From JACPNK01 sp964479745 (GTDB lineage Bacteria; Patescibacteriota; Minisyncoccia; 2-02-FULL-40-12; IGHO2-12-FULL-4), in assembly GCA_964479745.1 (NCBI GenBank), contig CAYZNJ010000019.1, forward strand, positions 1 through 12,735: a stretch of DNA of 12,735 bases, in the 5' to 3' direction. Below, piece after piece: positions 6,624-12,735 of this stretch (position 1 is its first letter; each line of letters starts with the position of its first letter). Made by a program: the position numbers and the translations under genes. Below the pieces are notes generated by a model that saw nothing but the letters and a program-made list of their open reading frames with translations, searched no databases and was not told where the DNA came from.

Positions 6624-7584
6624 AGGTTCAAAGATTTATGTTGCCGGTCATACCGGTTTGCTCGGCTCAGCTATCGTCAGGCGGCTTGAACAATACGGAT
6701 ACAGTTTGTCTATACTCGGTAGGCGCGGTCTTGATCTTTTAGACCAGAATGCCGTTGAAAGATTTTTTAAAGCGACTCGGCCCGATTATGTTTTTGTGGC
6801 GGCGGCGAAAGTCGGCGGCATCACCGAAAACATAGAATACCCGGTTCAGTTTTTGGAAGAAAATCTGGTTATTCAGATGAATGTGATGCGGGCGGCTTAT
6901 GCTTTTGGTGTTAAGAAACTTTTATTTTTCGGCGCTAATTGTTGCTATCCGAGAGAATGTCCACAGCCGATACGGGAAGATTATCTGATGACCGGCCCGC
7001 TAGAGCCGACCAATCAGGCTTATGCAATGGCAAAGCTGGCCGGTATTGAAATGTGCCGGGCGTTTGATGTTCAGTACCAGACTAATTTTATTGTTGCGAT
7101 TCCGGCGAGCATGTATGGGACAAATGACCACTTTGAAAGCGTGCGGGCTCATGTTCTGCCGGATATGATAAAAAAATTTCATCATGCGGCGGTAAACGGA
7201 TTGCCGGAAGTTGTTCTCTGGGGCGACGGTTCTCCGAGGAGGGAATTTATTTTCGTTGATGATGCCGCTGATGCCAGTGTCTTTCTGATGGATAATTTTA
7301 GCCCTTCAAGAGAAGAAGTTAAGCGGGGCGAAATATTGATTAACGTTGGCACCGGTGCTGATTATAGCATTGCTGAATTGGCGAACGTCGTGAAATCCGT
7401 GGTCGGATATAAGGGAAAAATAGTTTGGGATGCTTCAAAACCAAACGGCATGCCCAGAAAACTTTTGGACTCTTCAAAATGCCGGAGTCTAGGCTGGAGA
7501 CATATGACTGGACTTGAAGAAGGAATTGGCAGGGCTTATGGGTGGTATCTTTGGCATCTTCAAGAGCAGAAAATAAATCAGTAG
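6616..7584 (+). CDS. fcl: GDP-L-fucose synthase-like SDR (epimerase/reductase family) with Ala at the catalytic Ser position
   Basis: 322 residues, the family length. Extended SDR with NADP-binding AGHTGLLGS (10-18) and AAAKVGGI (62-69), the latter a signature of GDP-4-keto-6-deoxymannose epimerase/reductase. Against my recollection of E. coli Fcl it aligns residue for residue: Tyr136 and Lys140 (NQAYAMAK) of the catalytic triad, Cys109 and His179 that drive epimerisation, and Arg209 are present. The triad Ser107 is Ala, in the segment FFGANCCYP (Asn108 also replaces Ser). Family role: C3/C5 epimerisation and NADPH reduction at C4 of a GDP-4-keto-6-deoxy sugar. The missing Ser suggests altered activity or a different ketosugar, for example a 3-deoxy (ColC-like) or heptose substrate. 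The start is supported by AGGAGG (6605-6610) 5 nt upstream, inside the Nudix gene. Confidence 0.85.
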   Translation: MNKGSKIYVAGHTGLLGSAIVRRLEQYGYSLSILGRRGLDLLDQNAVERFFKATRPDYVFVAAAKVGGITENIEYPVQFLEENLVIQMNVMRAAYAFGVKKLLFFGANCCYPRECPQPIREDYLMTGPLEPTNQAYAMAKLAGIEMCRAFDVQYQTNFIVAIPASMYGTNDHFESVRAHVLPDMIKKFHHAAVNGLPEVVLWGDGSPRREFIFVDDAADASVFLMDNFSPSREEVKRGEILINVGTGADYSIAELANVVKSVVGYKGKIVWDASKPNGMPRKLLDSSKCRSLGWRHMTGLEEGIGRAYGWYLWHLQEQKINQ

Positions 7585-7595
7585 TTTTGGTAACT

Positions 7596-7624
7596 AAAGA
7601 GATCAATCGGTCTCTTTTTAATTT
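7596..7624 (+). terminator. Intrinsic terminator of the Nudix-SDR operon
   Basis: A 9-bp stem (7596-7604 with 7609-7617, one T-G wobble) closes an AATC loop and runs into TTTTTAATTTTT. It begins 11 nt after the stop codon of the SDR gene. Confidence 0.8.
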
Positions 7625-7668
7625 TTGAACCTAGATAGGGCGGGGTTATCAGTTAGCACACACCACAC

Positions 7669-7698
7669 TTGACAGTTTGGCAATTATTTTGGTATATT
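7669..7698 (+). promoter_or_regulatory. Near-consensus promoter of the three-gene island
   Basis: TTGACA (7669-7674, perfect) is followed after 18 nt by TATATT (7693-7698, 5 of 6). The predicted start of transcription is near 7705, leaving a leader of about 110 nt before the first gene. This is the best-matching promoter in the window. Confidence 0.7.
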
Positions 7699-7704
7699 GG
7701 TGCC

Positions 7705-7817
7705 ATGTTCTTTAACAACAGCTAGGGCGTTCCCGACCCAATCGGGATAACCTCTAACCCCACATATGACGTGTGTTCATATGTATGAACTTTTTAACTT
7801 TCAAAGGAGGAACTTAG
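7705..7817 (+). promoter_or_regulatory. Structured 5' leader with a mini-ORF and competing hairpins
   Basis: The predicted transcript begins at or near an ATG (7705) opening a 6-codon frame, MFFNNS, stopped by TAG at 7723-7725. Hairpin A, GGG-cgtt-CCC (7725-7734), and hairpin B, TCCCGA/TCGGGA (7731-7736 with 7742-7747), share the same CCC and cannot both form. Hairpin C is an 8-bp stem ACATATGA/TCATATGT (7762-7769 with 7777-7784). CCTCT at 7751-7755 could pair with GGAGG of the ribosome binding site (AGGAGG 7805-7810). The structures are seen in the sequence; a regulatory role is inference. I recognise no known riboswitch class. Confidence 0.4.
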
Positions 7818-8162
7818 ATGACTGACAAAAAAGAAGTTAGTGCTGAAAGGCTAGAATTTATAAGAAAACGGGTGGCAGAGCTTACCGTGAAAATTAAGTC
7901 TGATGTGATGCCTGAACATAGGCGTCGCTGTGAAGAAAGAGAAAAAACACACCCAAATAATATCAGATTTGACGACGAGATTATGCGCGCTTTAAACAGC
8001 AACTCGCTAGTTGCCGAGTTAAGGCGTTTGCAAAATATTTGCCCGCATGATTTTACTGATTTCGAAGAAAATAAATCTTTGCCAACACCTGCAAAAACCA
8101 AACGATGCAAAATTTGCAACAGCAATGAAACAATTTTCAGTTTAAAAGGAGGACTATCATGA
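7818..8162 (+). CDS. Hypothetical protein with a C-terminal Cys/His cluster
   Basis: 114 residues; I do not recognise the family. The N-terminal 70 residues are highly charged and probably helical (ERLEFIRKRVAELTVKIK and onward), with no membrane segment. The C-terminal part has Cys75-Pro-His77 and a later Cys96-x2-Cys99, which could bind zinc. The start is fixed by a strong ribosome binding site AGGAGG (7805-7810), 7 nt before the ATG. It ends in TGA, overlapping the next gene by 4 bp (ATGA). A cytoplasmic, possibly nucleic-acid- or ribosome-associated role would fit the composition but is not shown. It is first in the island, which is bounded by a promoter and a terminator. Confidence 0.75.
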   Translation: MTDKKEVSAERLEFIRKRVAELTVKIKSDVMPEHRRRCEEREKTHPNNIRFDDEIMRALNSNSLVAELRRLQNICPHDFTDFEENKSLPTPAKTKRCKICNSNETIFSLKGGLS

Positions 8163-8770
8163 ATGAAAAAACGGCAGTTCAAGCAATTGCCACAAAAGAC
8201 GACCTTTTTGATGTTGATCTTTTCGACGATGCCCAAAACGTAAATAAGAGCAAGAGAGAGAACGCTCTTTCTAGACTTGGCATAGTTGGAGTGATGGAAG
8301 ATGAAAAGAAAGCCAGAACAGTAGCTGAAGAGCTTAGGATGCGGTTAGAGGATCTCCTAGGTATTGAGACACTTTATTTTGAAAAGATTTATCTGACTGA
8401 GCAGATGATTTTGGTGCCTCCTCACAGCTATTTTAGAAACAAAGAATCTGGAGATTCGTATAAACTTCCACATGCACCCGCTCGAATTCATTTTAGATCT
8501 GGATTTACTGAGCTTCATGACAATCAAAATCTGCAGTGGGATCGTCGCTCCGTTTCTGACTATGTGCGAGATGGGAACGGTTTTCCCAATAGAATTATAA
8601 ACCTTTTGGAAAGACTTCAGAAATGTGGACTGCCACTTGGTGTGAGTCCAACAGTCTGGACGCCAACTTTGCTTCTTGAACAACAAGCCACCCCAGCTGA
8701 CCCGATGCTGGTCCTAGAGCTATCCGACCAACTTGTTATTGGTTTGATGCGTTGGAATCCGACGCTGTAG
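8159..8770 (+). CDS. Hypothetical soluble protein of unknown family
   Basis: 203 residues without signal peptide or membrane span and without a motif I recognise. The N-terminus is acidic (KDDLFDVDLFDDAQN, 13-27). A charged helical stretch follows (about 45-75, DEKKARTVAEELRMRLEDLL), then a mixed region rich in aromatic and Pro residues that looks like a globular beta-containing domain. The start is supported by AGGAGG (8147-8152), 6 nt upstream, and by the ATGA overlap with the preceding gene, so both are made from one mRNA in coupled fashion. It ends in TAG. Coding is credible because of frame length, start signals and the overlap; function is unknown. Confidence 0.75.
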   Translation: MNEKTAVQAIATKDDLFDVDLFDDAQNVNKSKRENALSRLGIVGVMEDEKKARTVAEELRMRLEDLLGIETLYFEKIYLTEQMILVPPHSYFRNKESGDSYKLPHAPARIHFRSGFTELHDNQNLQWDRRSVSDYVRDGNGFPNRIINLLERLQKCGLPLGVSPTVWTPTLLLEQQATPADPMLVLELSDQLVIGLMRWNPTL

Positions 8771-8777
8771 GCTTGCA

Positions 8778-9060
8778 ATGAATTGCGCAATATGCGGCGG
8801 AGAAATCAGAGATAGTCAAGAAAAAGTGCTTGGTCTTCTTGGTTGTAGCAACGCTCATGGTTATTGCTATGACGTGAATGACAATTTTCAAAGAGGGTCA
8901 AGCCCGATGCATATGGTAAATTCCAAAACCGGCAAGGTGGTAGTACCGGAACTGGACCACGAGGGATACAAAANNNNNNNNNNAAACTGGAAGATTTGCG
9001 TATCTTTCTAAAGATAGCGCAAAGGCAAAATCACAGCTTTATTACAATAGCAAAAAGTAA
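8778..9060 (+). CDS. Small Cys-rich hypothetical protein, interrupted by an assembly gap
   Basis: The first 65 residues contain Cys3-x2-Cys6 and then Cys23-x3-His27-x2-Cys30, a pattern that could hold a zinc ion. The 10 N's at 8974-8983 break the frame. Reading straight through gives an implausible quick stop (NWKICVSF). The +1 frame after the gap reads TGRFAYLSKDSAKAKSQLYY and stops at TAA 9058-9060, just before a strong terminator, so I take that as the true C-terminus. The real gap length is unknown and the protein is probably 90 or more residues. There is no strong ribosome binding site; the ATG lies 7 nt after the previous stop, which suggests coupling. Family not recognised. Confidence 0.6.
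8974..8983. other. Assembly gap (10 N)
   Basis: Ten consecutive undetermined bases, a round number typical of scaffold padding. The true distance between 8973 and 8984 is therefore uncertain, and the flanking reading frames differ by one base. Confidence 0.95.
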
Positions 9061-9065
9061 ATTTC

Positions 9066-9088
9066 AAGCGACTTCGGTCGCTTTTTTG
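9066..9088 (+). terminator. Intrinsic terminator of the three-gene island
   Basis: A perfect 7-bp stem AAGCGAC/GTCGCTT (9066-9072 with 9077-9083) closes the very stable TTCG tetraloop and runs into six T's (9082-9087). It lies 5 nt after the TAA at 9058-9060, which supports that stop codon as the real gene end. Confidence 0.88.
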
Positions 9089-9121
9089 TTATCCATAAAA
9101 CTGCTTTAACACTAGTAAACT

Positions 9122-9145
9122 AAAAAAGCTCTTGGAAGAGCTTTT
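9122..9145 (-). terminator. Intrinsic terminator of the second GDP-L-fucose synthase-like gene
   Basis: A perfect inverted repeat AAAAGCTCTT/AAGAGCTTTT (9124-9133 with 9136-9145) gives on the minus strand a hairpin running into TTTTTTA. It starts 5 nt past the end of the minus-strand gene. T's also follow on the plus strand, so it may work in both directions. Confidence 0.75.
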
Positions 9146-9150
9146 GGTTT

Positions 9151-10080
9151 TTAGTTTTGGTTTAAATACCATTGAATAGTTTTCTCAAGACCTTCATCAA
9201 AACCGGTCTTGGCTTTGAAGCCGAATTCCTTTTCGGCTCGCGAGACATCAAGACAACGGCGGGGCTGGCCGTCCGGTTTGGTGGCGTCCCATCTGACATC
9301 GCCTTTGAAGTCCATTATCTGACAAATTTTCCAGACCAATTCTCTGATAGTTATCTCAAAGCCGGCGCCGATATTAACCGGTTCTGGTTTGTCGTAGTGC
9401 TGGGTTGCCAAGACGATGGCTTCAGCGGCGTCTTCCACATACAAAAATTCTCTTGAAGCGTTGCCGGTTCCCCAAACTTCTACAAAATCCTCGCCATTTT
9501 TCTGGGCTTCGTCAACCTTTTTTATAAGGGCCGGTATAACATGGCTCTTTTCGGGTTCAAAATGATCTCTGGGTCCGTAGAGATTTACCGGCAGGAGGCA
9601 TATCACATTAAAGCCATATTGTTGACGGTAGGCTCTTGCCATTTCAAACAAAGCTTTTTTTGCAATTCCGTATGGAGCGTTGGTTTCCTCTGGGTAGCCG
9701 TTCCATAAGTCTTTTTCTCTGAACGGGACCGGAGTATGTTTCGGGTAAGAACAGACGGTGCCAATCAGTACAAATTTTTCAACCTCGGCGTAACGAGAGG
9801 CTTCCAATACATTCATACCCATCATCATGTTGTTGAAAAATAATTCTGCAGGCTTGGCTTTGTTAAAGCCGATTCCGCCAACCTTGCCGGCGAGATGGAT
9901 TACAATGTCGTAGTCAAATCTAAAGACCTTATTGTTATTTTCTGTTTTTGTTAAGTCAAAGGCGTTGGAACGGGGAACAAAAATTCTTTCTGCTCCCTGT
10001 TTTTTTAGTTGCTCAACAACAAATGAACCGAGAAACCCGGCTCCGCCGGTAACTAAAACTCTTTTATTTTTAAGGTCCAC
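9151..10080 (-). CDS. fcl: GDP-L-fucose synthase-like NADP-dependent epimerase/reductase
   Basis: 309 residues, extended SDR. NADP-binding TGGAGFLGS (11-19), LAGKVGGIGFN (63-73), and NMMMGMNVLEA. Catalytic residues are all present: Thr108 at the Ser position (GTVCSYP), Tyr137 and Lys141 (NAPYGIAKKAL), Cys110 and His180 for epimerisation, and Arg in GNASREF. Family reaction: GDP-4-keto-6-deoxy-D-mannose to GDP-L-fucose, cytoplasmic. A homologous reaction on a GDP-heptose is possible given the HddA-type kinase in the window. The start is GTG at 10080-10078, chosen because AAGGAG (10095-10090) lies 9 nt upstream. It is a single-gene unit with its own promoter and terminator. It is a paralogue of the SDR at 6616-7584, but with an intact active site. 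No GDP-mannose 4,6-dehydratase gene is visible. Confidence 0.88.
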   Translation of the reverse strand: MDLKNKRVLVTGGAGFLGSFVVEQLKKQGAERIFVPRSNAFDLTKTENNNKVFRFDYDIVIHLAGKVGGIGFNKAKPAELFFNNMMMGMNVLEASRYAEVEKFVLIGTVCSYPKHTPVPFREKDLWNGYPEETNAPYGIAKKALFEMARAYRQQYGFNVICLLPVNLYGPRDHFEPEKSHVIPALIKKVDEAQKNGEDFVEVWGTGNASREFLYVEDAAEAIVLATQHYDKPEPVNIGAGFEITIRELVWKICQIMDFKGDVRWDATKPDGQPRRCLDVSRAEKEFGFKAKTGFDEGLEKTIQWYLNQN

Positions 10081-10104
10081 TTTTTGTTTCTCCTTTTTTA
10101 TGCC

Positions 10105-10133
10105 ATATTAAGTAAACTAACAAACGAGGTCAA
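10105..10133 (-). promoter_or_regulatory. Promoter of the second GDP-L-fucose synthase-like gene
   Basis: On the minus strand TTGACC (10133-10128) is followed after 17 nt by TAATAT (10110-10105). The same two hexamers occur ahead of the Nudix gene. The predicted transcript starts near 10098, leaving a short leader containing the AAGGAG site. Confidence 0.5.
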
Positions 10134-10152
10134 TCTTGCCATCTTAGTTATT

Positions 10153-10359
10153 ATGGTTTCTAAAATTTTAAAAATATACAAAAAAATCGCCGGCTTTATC
10201 GGCAGAATCAACACAAAAATTGTTTTGAGCATTTTTTACTTTACCGTAATCCCTCTTTTTAAAATTGTTTTTTTGCTGGTAAAACCCAAAAAAAAATTAA
10301 ATTCAAATTGGAAAACTAAAGAAGCGCCATACCCCGATGGTTACAGGCATTCTTTCTAA
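10153..10359 (+). CDS. Small SxtJ-like single-span membrane protein
   Basis: 68 residues from ATG 10153. An in-frame TTG at 10084 would lengthen it but overlaps the divergent promoter, so I prefer the ATG even though no Shine-Dalgarno is evident. One hydrophobic span lies at about 23-43 (KIVLSIFYFTVIPLFKIVFL), followed by a basic, hydrophilic tail with NWKTKEAP (52-59). This resembles the C-terminal part of SxtJ-type proteins, small membrane proteins of unknown function often encoded beside NodU/SxtI-type carbamoyltransferases. The carbamoyltransferase two genes downstream supports that reading. Its 3' end overlaps the GT39 gene by 23 bp. The role is unknown; an anchor or partner for the carbamoyltransferase is a guess. 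Confidence 0.6.
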   Translation: MVSKILKIYKKIAGFIGRINTKIVLSIFYFTVIPLFKIVFLLVKPKKKLNSNWKTKEAPYPDGYRHSF

Positions 10360-11701
10360 AAACCGCATCTTGTTTTTTATCCTGATTGCCGGCCTGGCGG
10401 CCAGGATATTTTTGATTATATTCTTTCACGACCATCGCGCTTTATTTTATGACGCCGATTCCCACGAGTACATCGCCTTGGCTGAAAATATGAGATTGGG
10501 GCATGGGTTTTCTTGGGATAGCGCTGAACCGTACCAGCCTAATTCCTTCCGGACTCCCGTTTATCCTGGATTTTTATTTCTATCCAGATTTTTGTTTGGC
10601 TCTTATGCGGCTGCGCTGGTAGTACAAGCTATTCTAATGTTTTTATCCGGCTGGTTGCTGTATACGATCGGCATGGAGTTTCTTAAAAATAAAAAAATAG
10701 CGCTTTGGAGCGCAGGCGTATTTTTATTCATGCCGTTTTCTTTGAATGTTTCAGTTAAATTTCTTACACAGACTCTCTTTGCGTTTTTACTTATCTTGTC
10801 TGTCTGGAGCTGGACCGAGTTTTTAAAGAGCCAAAAAAAGAGTTATTTTTTGCTGACATCTTTTTTACTGCCGGTTTTGGCTTTAACTAGGCCCATCGCC
10901 CAATATATTCCCGCGGTTTTTATATTTTCATTGGCATGCGCCGCTTATTTAAAACAGACAAACTTATCTTTTGGGCGTCTTTTAAAATTAACTGGCATTA
11001 TGCTGGGCATTTTTTTAGCAGTATCATTGCCTTGGCTAGTCAGGAACTATAAAACATTCGGCGCTTTTGAATTTTCTTCCATCGTGCCTTATCAGTTATA
11101 TTTTTACGAACTTCCGGACACCTATGCTCTGGCCAAAGGCGTTTCGTACCAAGAGGCTAGCGATTTTTTGAAGAAAGATATAAACAATTACTCTAAAAAT
11201 GATAACCTTGACCGTTACATGGAATTTTCATCGCGCGGTGTTTTGCTGGAGCGGTCCCGTTATTATCTGTCCCGGTATCCCTTCTATGCCGCTCTGTCAA
11301 GAATAAAAAACAGCGCCAAGTTCTTTTTAAGAGACGGCATCCGGTATTGGTATAACGATTTTGACAGGAGTAAGCGTGTCGATGTTGATGTTTATAAAAT
11401 CGTAACTTTGAAAGAAAAAAACCTGTTCCCGTATCTGGTTGCGGTAGAGAGGCTGTTTCTTGCCGTTCTGTTTATGGGAATGCTGGTCTCGGCGGTTTAC
11501 ATATTAAGAGGGAATCCAGCTACGAGGTTATTATCAATGTTCTTGTTCTCACTGCTGGCTTACTTTCCTATTCTTACCGGAGTTATGGCTTCGGCCGGAT
11601 TGCGTTTTCCGGTGGAGCCGATTTTTGTTTTAATGGGATTGAGCGGTATTTATAAACTACTTTTTTTGAAAAATGGCAAAAAACAGAGCCCATCTCAATA
11701 A
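10337..11701 (+). CDS. GT39/ArnT-like membrane glycosyltransferase (GT-C fold)
   Basis: 454 residues. The N-terminal span (about 10-31) is followed by a loop with DADSHEY (39-45), the acidic motif of GT39/PMT/ArnT-type enzymes, and RTPVYPGF (72-79), also typical. About ten hydrophobic spans are visible (for example 90-110, 121-137, 141-157, 167-184, 188-206, 216-232 and several in the last 90 residues), separated by a hydrophilic block of about 120 residues (255-375) that is probably extracytoplasmic. The family transfers a sugar from a polyprenyl-phosphate donor to a glycan, lipid or protein at the outer face of the membrane. It overlaps the SxtJ-like gene by 23 bp and the carbamoyltransferase by 29 bp, so the three are one transcriptional unit. 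Donor and acceptor cannot be told from the sequence. Confidence 0.82.
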   Translation: MVTGILSKNRILFFILIAGLAARIFLIIFFHDHRALFYDADSHEYIALAENMRLGHGFSWDSAEPYQPNSFRTPVYPGFLFLSRFLFGSYAAALVVQAILMFLSGWLLYTIGMEFLKNKKIALWSAGVFLFMPFSLNVSVKFLTQTLFAFLLILSVWSWTEFLKSQKKSYFLLTSFLLPVLALTRPIAQYIPAVFIFSLACAAYLKQTNLSFGRLLKLTGIMLGIFLAVSLPWLVRNYKTFGAFEFSSIVPYQLYFYELPDTYALAKGVSYQEASDFLKKDINNYSKNDNLDRYMEFSSRGVLLERSRYYLSRYPFYAALSRIKNSAKFFLRDGIRYWYNDFDRSKRVDVDVYKIVTLKEKNLFPYLVAVERLFLAVLFMGMLVSAVYILRGNPATRLLSMFLFSLLAYFPILTGVMASAGLRFPVEPIFVLMGLSGIYKLLFLKNGKKQSPSQ

Positions 11702-12735
11702 TATTTTTATTCTAGGCATTTCCTGTTTTTATCACGACTCTGCCGCAGTTTTGATTAAAGATGGACAGCTTGTTGCCGCTGTTCAGGAAGAGAGGTTTAC
11801 CAGAAAAAAGCACGACGATTCTTTTCCTGAACAAGCCGTCGGTTACTGCCTTAAAGAGGCGGGGATTGTTGCCGGCGATTTGGCTTGCGTTTGTTTTTAC
11901 GATAAGCCGCTTTTGAAATTTGAAAGGATTGTGGAAAGTTTCGTAAAATCTTGGCCCGGCGATTTTAAAATGTTTCTTTCGGCCATACCCGTTTGGCTTA
12001 AAGAAAAATTGTGGCTTAAAAAACTTATAAGAAAAAAATTAAATTTCAGCGGACCGGTATATTTTTCGGAACATCACATGTCCCATGCGGCAAGCGCTTT
12101 TTTTGTATCTCCCTTCAAAGAGTCCGCTATTTTAACCATAGACGGGGTCGGCGAGTGGGCAACAGCCACTTTCGGACTGGGACATGACAATAAAATAAAT
12201 ATTATAAAAGAAATAAACTATCCTGATTCGTTAGGCTTGTTTTACAGTTTTTTTACGCACTACCTTGGTTTTAAGCCGAACAGCGGAGAATATAAAGTTA
12301 TGGGTCTGGCTCCTTATGGCCAGCCGATTTACGAAGATAAAATACGGCAATTAATCGGCATTTTTTCTGACGGCAGTTTTAAACTCAACAGGGATATTTT
12401 TAAAAGTTTTTACGGGATGGGCGACATTGAAGCAAAATTTGAAAATATTTTCGGCCATCCGAAAAGGCTTTCAAGCGGCAAACTGGAACAATTTCATAAA
12501 GATATGGCCGCCAGTATCCAGAAAGTAACCAATGAGATTGTTGTGGCGATGGCTAATCATGTTTACAAAGAAACCGGCGTGGATTCTCTTTGCTTAGCCG
12601 GAGGGGTTGCCTTGAATTGCGTCGCTAATTCCAAAATTTTAAAAAACACGCCGTTTAAAAACATCTTTATCCAGCCGGCAGCAGGCGATGCCGGCGGAGC
12701 TTTGGGGGCGGCTTATTTTATCTGGCATCAGGTTT
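11673..12735 (+). CDS. NodU/TobZ/SxtI-type O-carbamoyltransferase, partial
   Basis: 354 residues are visible from ATG 11673; the C-terminus runs off the right edge (family members are usually 550-600 residues). Seen: the N-terminal signature ILGISCFYHDSAAVLI (13-28) and AAVQEERFTRKKHD (35-48); SEHHMSHAASAFF (132-144), the His-rich metal and nucleotide site; ILTIDGVGEWATATFG (153-168); GEYKVMGLAPYG (205-216); and, near the edge, LAGGVALNC and QPAAGDAGGALGAA, the sugar-kinase-like nucleotide-binding segments. The enzyme makes carbamoyl-adenylate from carbamoyl phosphate and ATP, then transfers the carbamoyl group to a hydroxyl of a sugar or other small molecule. In a glycan locus, decoration of a surface sugar or glycolipid is most likely. 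The start lies inside the GT39 gene (29-bp overlap). Confidence 0.92.
   Translation, partial: MAKNRAHLNNIFILGISCFYHDSAAVLIKDGQLVAAVQEERFTRKKHDDSFPEQAVGYCLKEAGIVAGDLACVCFYDKPLLKFERIVESFVKSWPGDFKMFLSAIPVWLKEKLWLKKLIRKKLNFSGPVYFSEHHMSHAASAFFVSPFKESAILTIDGVGEWATATFGLGHDNKINIIKEINYPDSLGLFYSFFTHYLGFKPNSGEYKVMGLAPYGQPIYEDKIRQLIGIFSDGSFKLNRDIFKSFYGMGDIEAKFENIFGHPKRLSSGKLEQFHKDMAASIQKVTNEIVVAMANHVYKETGVDSLCLAGGVALNCVANSKILKNTPFKNIFIQPAAGDAGGALGAAYFIWHQV

Noticed and set aside
7814..8236. 140-codon minus-strand open frame
   Set aside because: It is antisense to the first island gene, which has a strong ribosome binding site and coupled downstream gene; the minus frame has neither.
10084..10152. TTG-started longer form (91 residues) of the SxtJ-like protein
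   Set aside because: The extension overlaps the promoter and leader of the divergent gene and has no ribosome binding site; ATG 10153 is preferred, although the N-terminus stays uncertain.

Overview
The window looks like a surface-polysaccharide (glycan) biosynthesis region from an uncultivated bacterium. It has moderate-to-low GC, tightly packed and overlapping genes, and a 10-N scaffold gap typical of a draft or metagenome assembly. The gene style (small HTH regulator, GT-C membrane proteins, carbamoyltransferase with an SxtJ-like partner, several orphan small proteins) is compatible with Patescibacteria/CPR, but no marker gene is present, so that placement is inference only. TAA, TAG and TGA all end genes here, consistent with the standard bacterial code.

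Left half (1-5793, minus strand). One apparent operon is read from right to left: an excisionase/MerR-type HTH protein, an MsbA-like ABC exporter half-transporter, a polytopic GT-C-like membrane protein split by an in-frame amber codon, an HddA-type GHMP sugar kinase, and a DegT/DnrJ-family PLP protein cut by the window edge. The PLP protein carries His where aminotransferases have the catalytic Lys, the hallmark of ColD-type GDP-sugar 3-dehydratases. Together they suggest making, polymerising or exporting a GDP-activated deoxyhexose or heptose glycan.

Middle (5794-7617). A short intergenic region holds divergent promoters. One overlaps three tandem 10-bp repeats in front of the HTH gene. The other drives a plus-strand pair: a Nudix hydrolase overlapping a GDP-L-fucose-synthase-like SDR whose catalytic Ser position is Ala. 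A good intrinsic terminator ends this unit.

Island (7669-9090). A near-consensus promoter, a structured leader of about 110 nt and strong ribosome binding sites precede three small genes of unknown function, two with Cys/His clusters. The unit ends with a textbook terminator. The third gene is broken only by the assembly gap. This is the least explained part of the window.

Right part (9121-12735). A second, more canonical GDP-L-fucose-synthase-like gene lies on the minus strand with its own promoter and terminator. Divergent from it is a plus-strand operon: a small SxtJ-like membrane protein, a GT39-type glycosyltransferase and a NodU/TobZ-type carbamoyltransferase that runs off the right edge. 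The overall picture is synthesis of GDP-deoxysugars, lipid-linked glycosyl transfer, O-carbamoylation and ABC export of a decorated cell-surface glycan.
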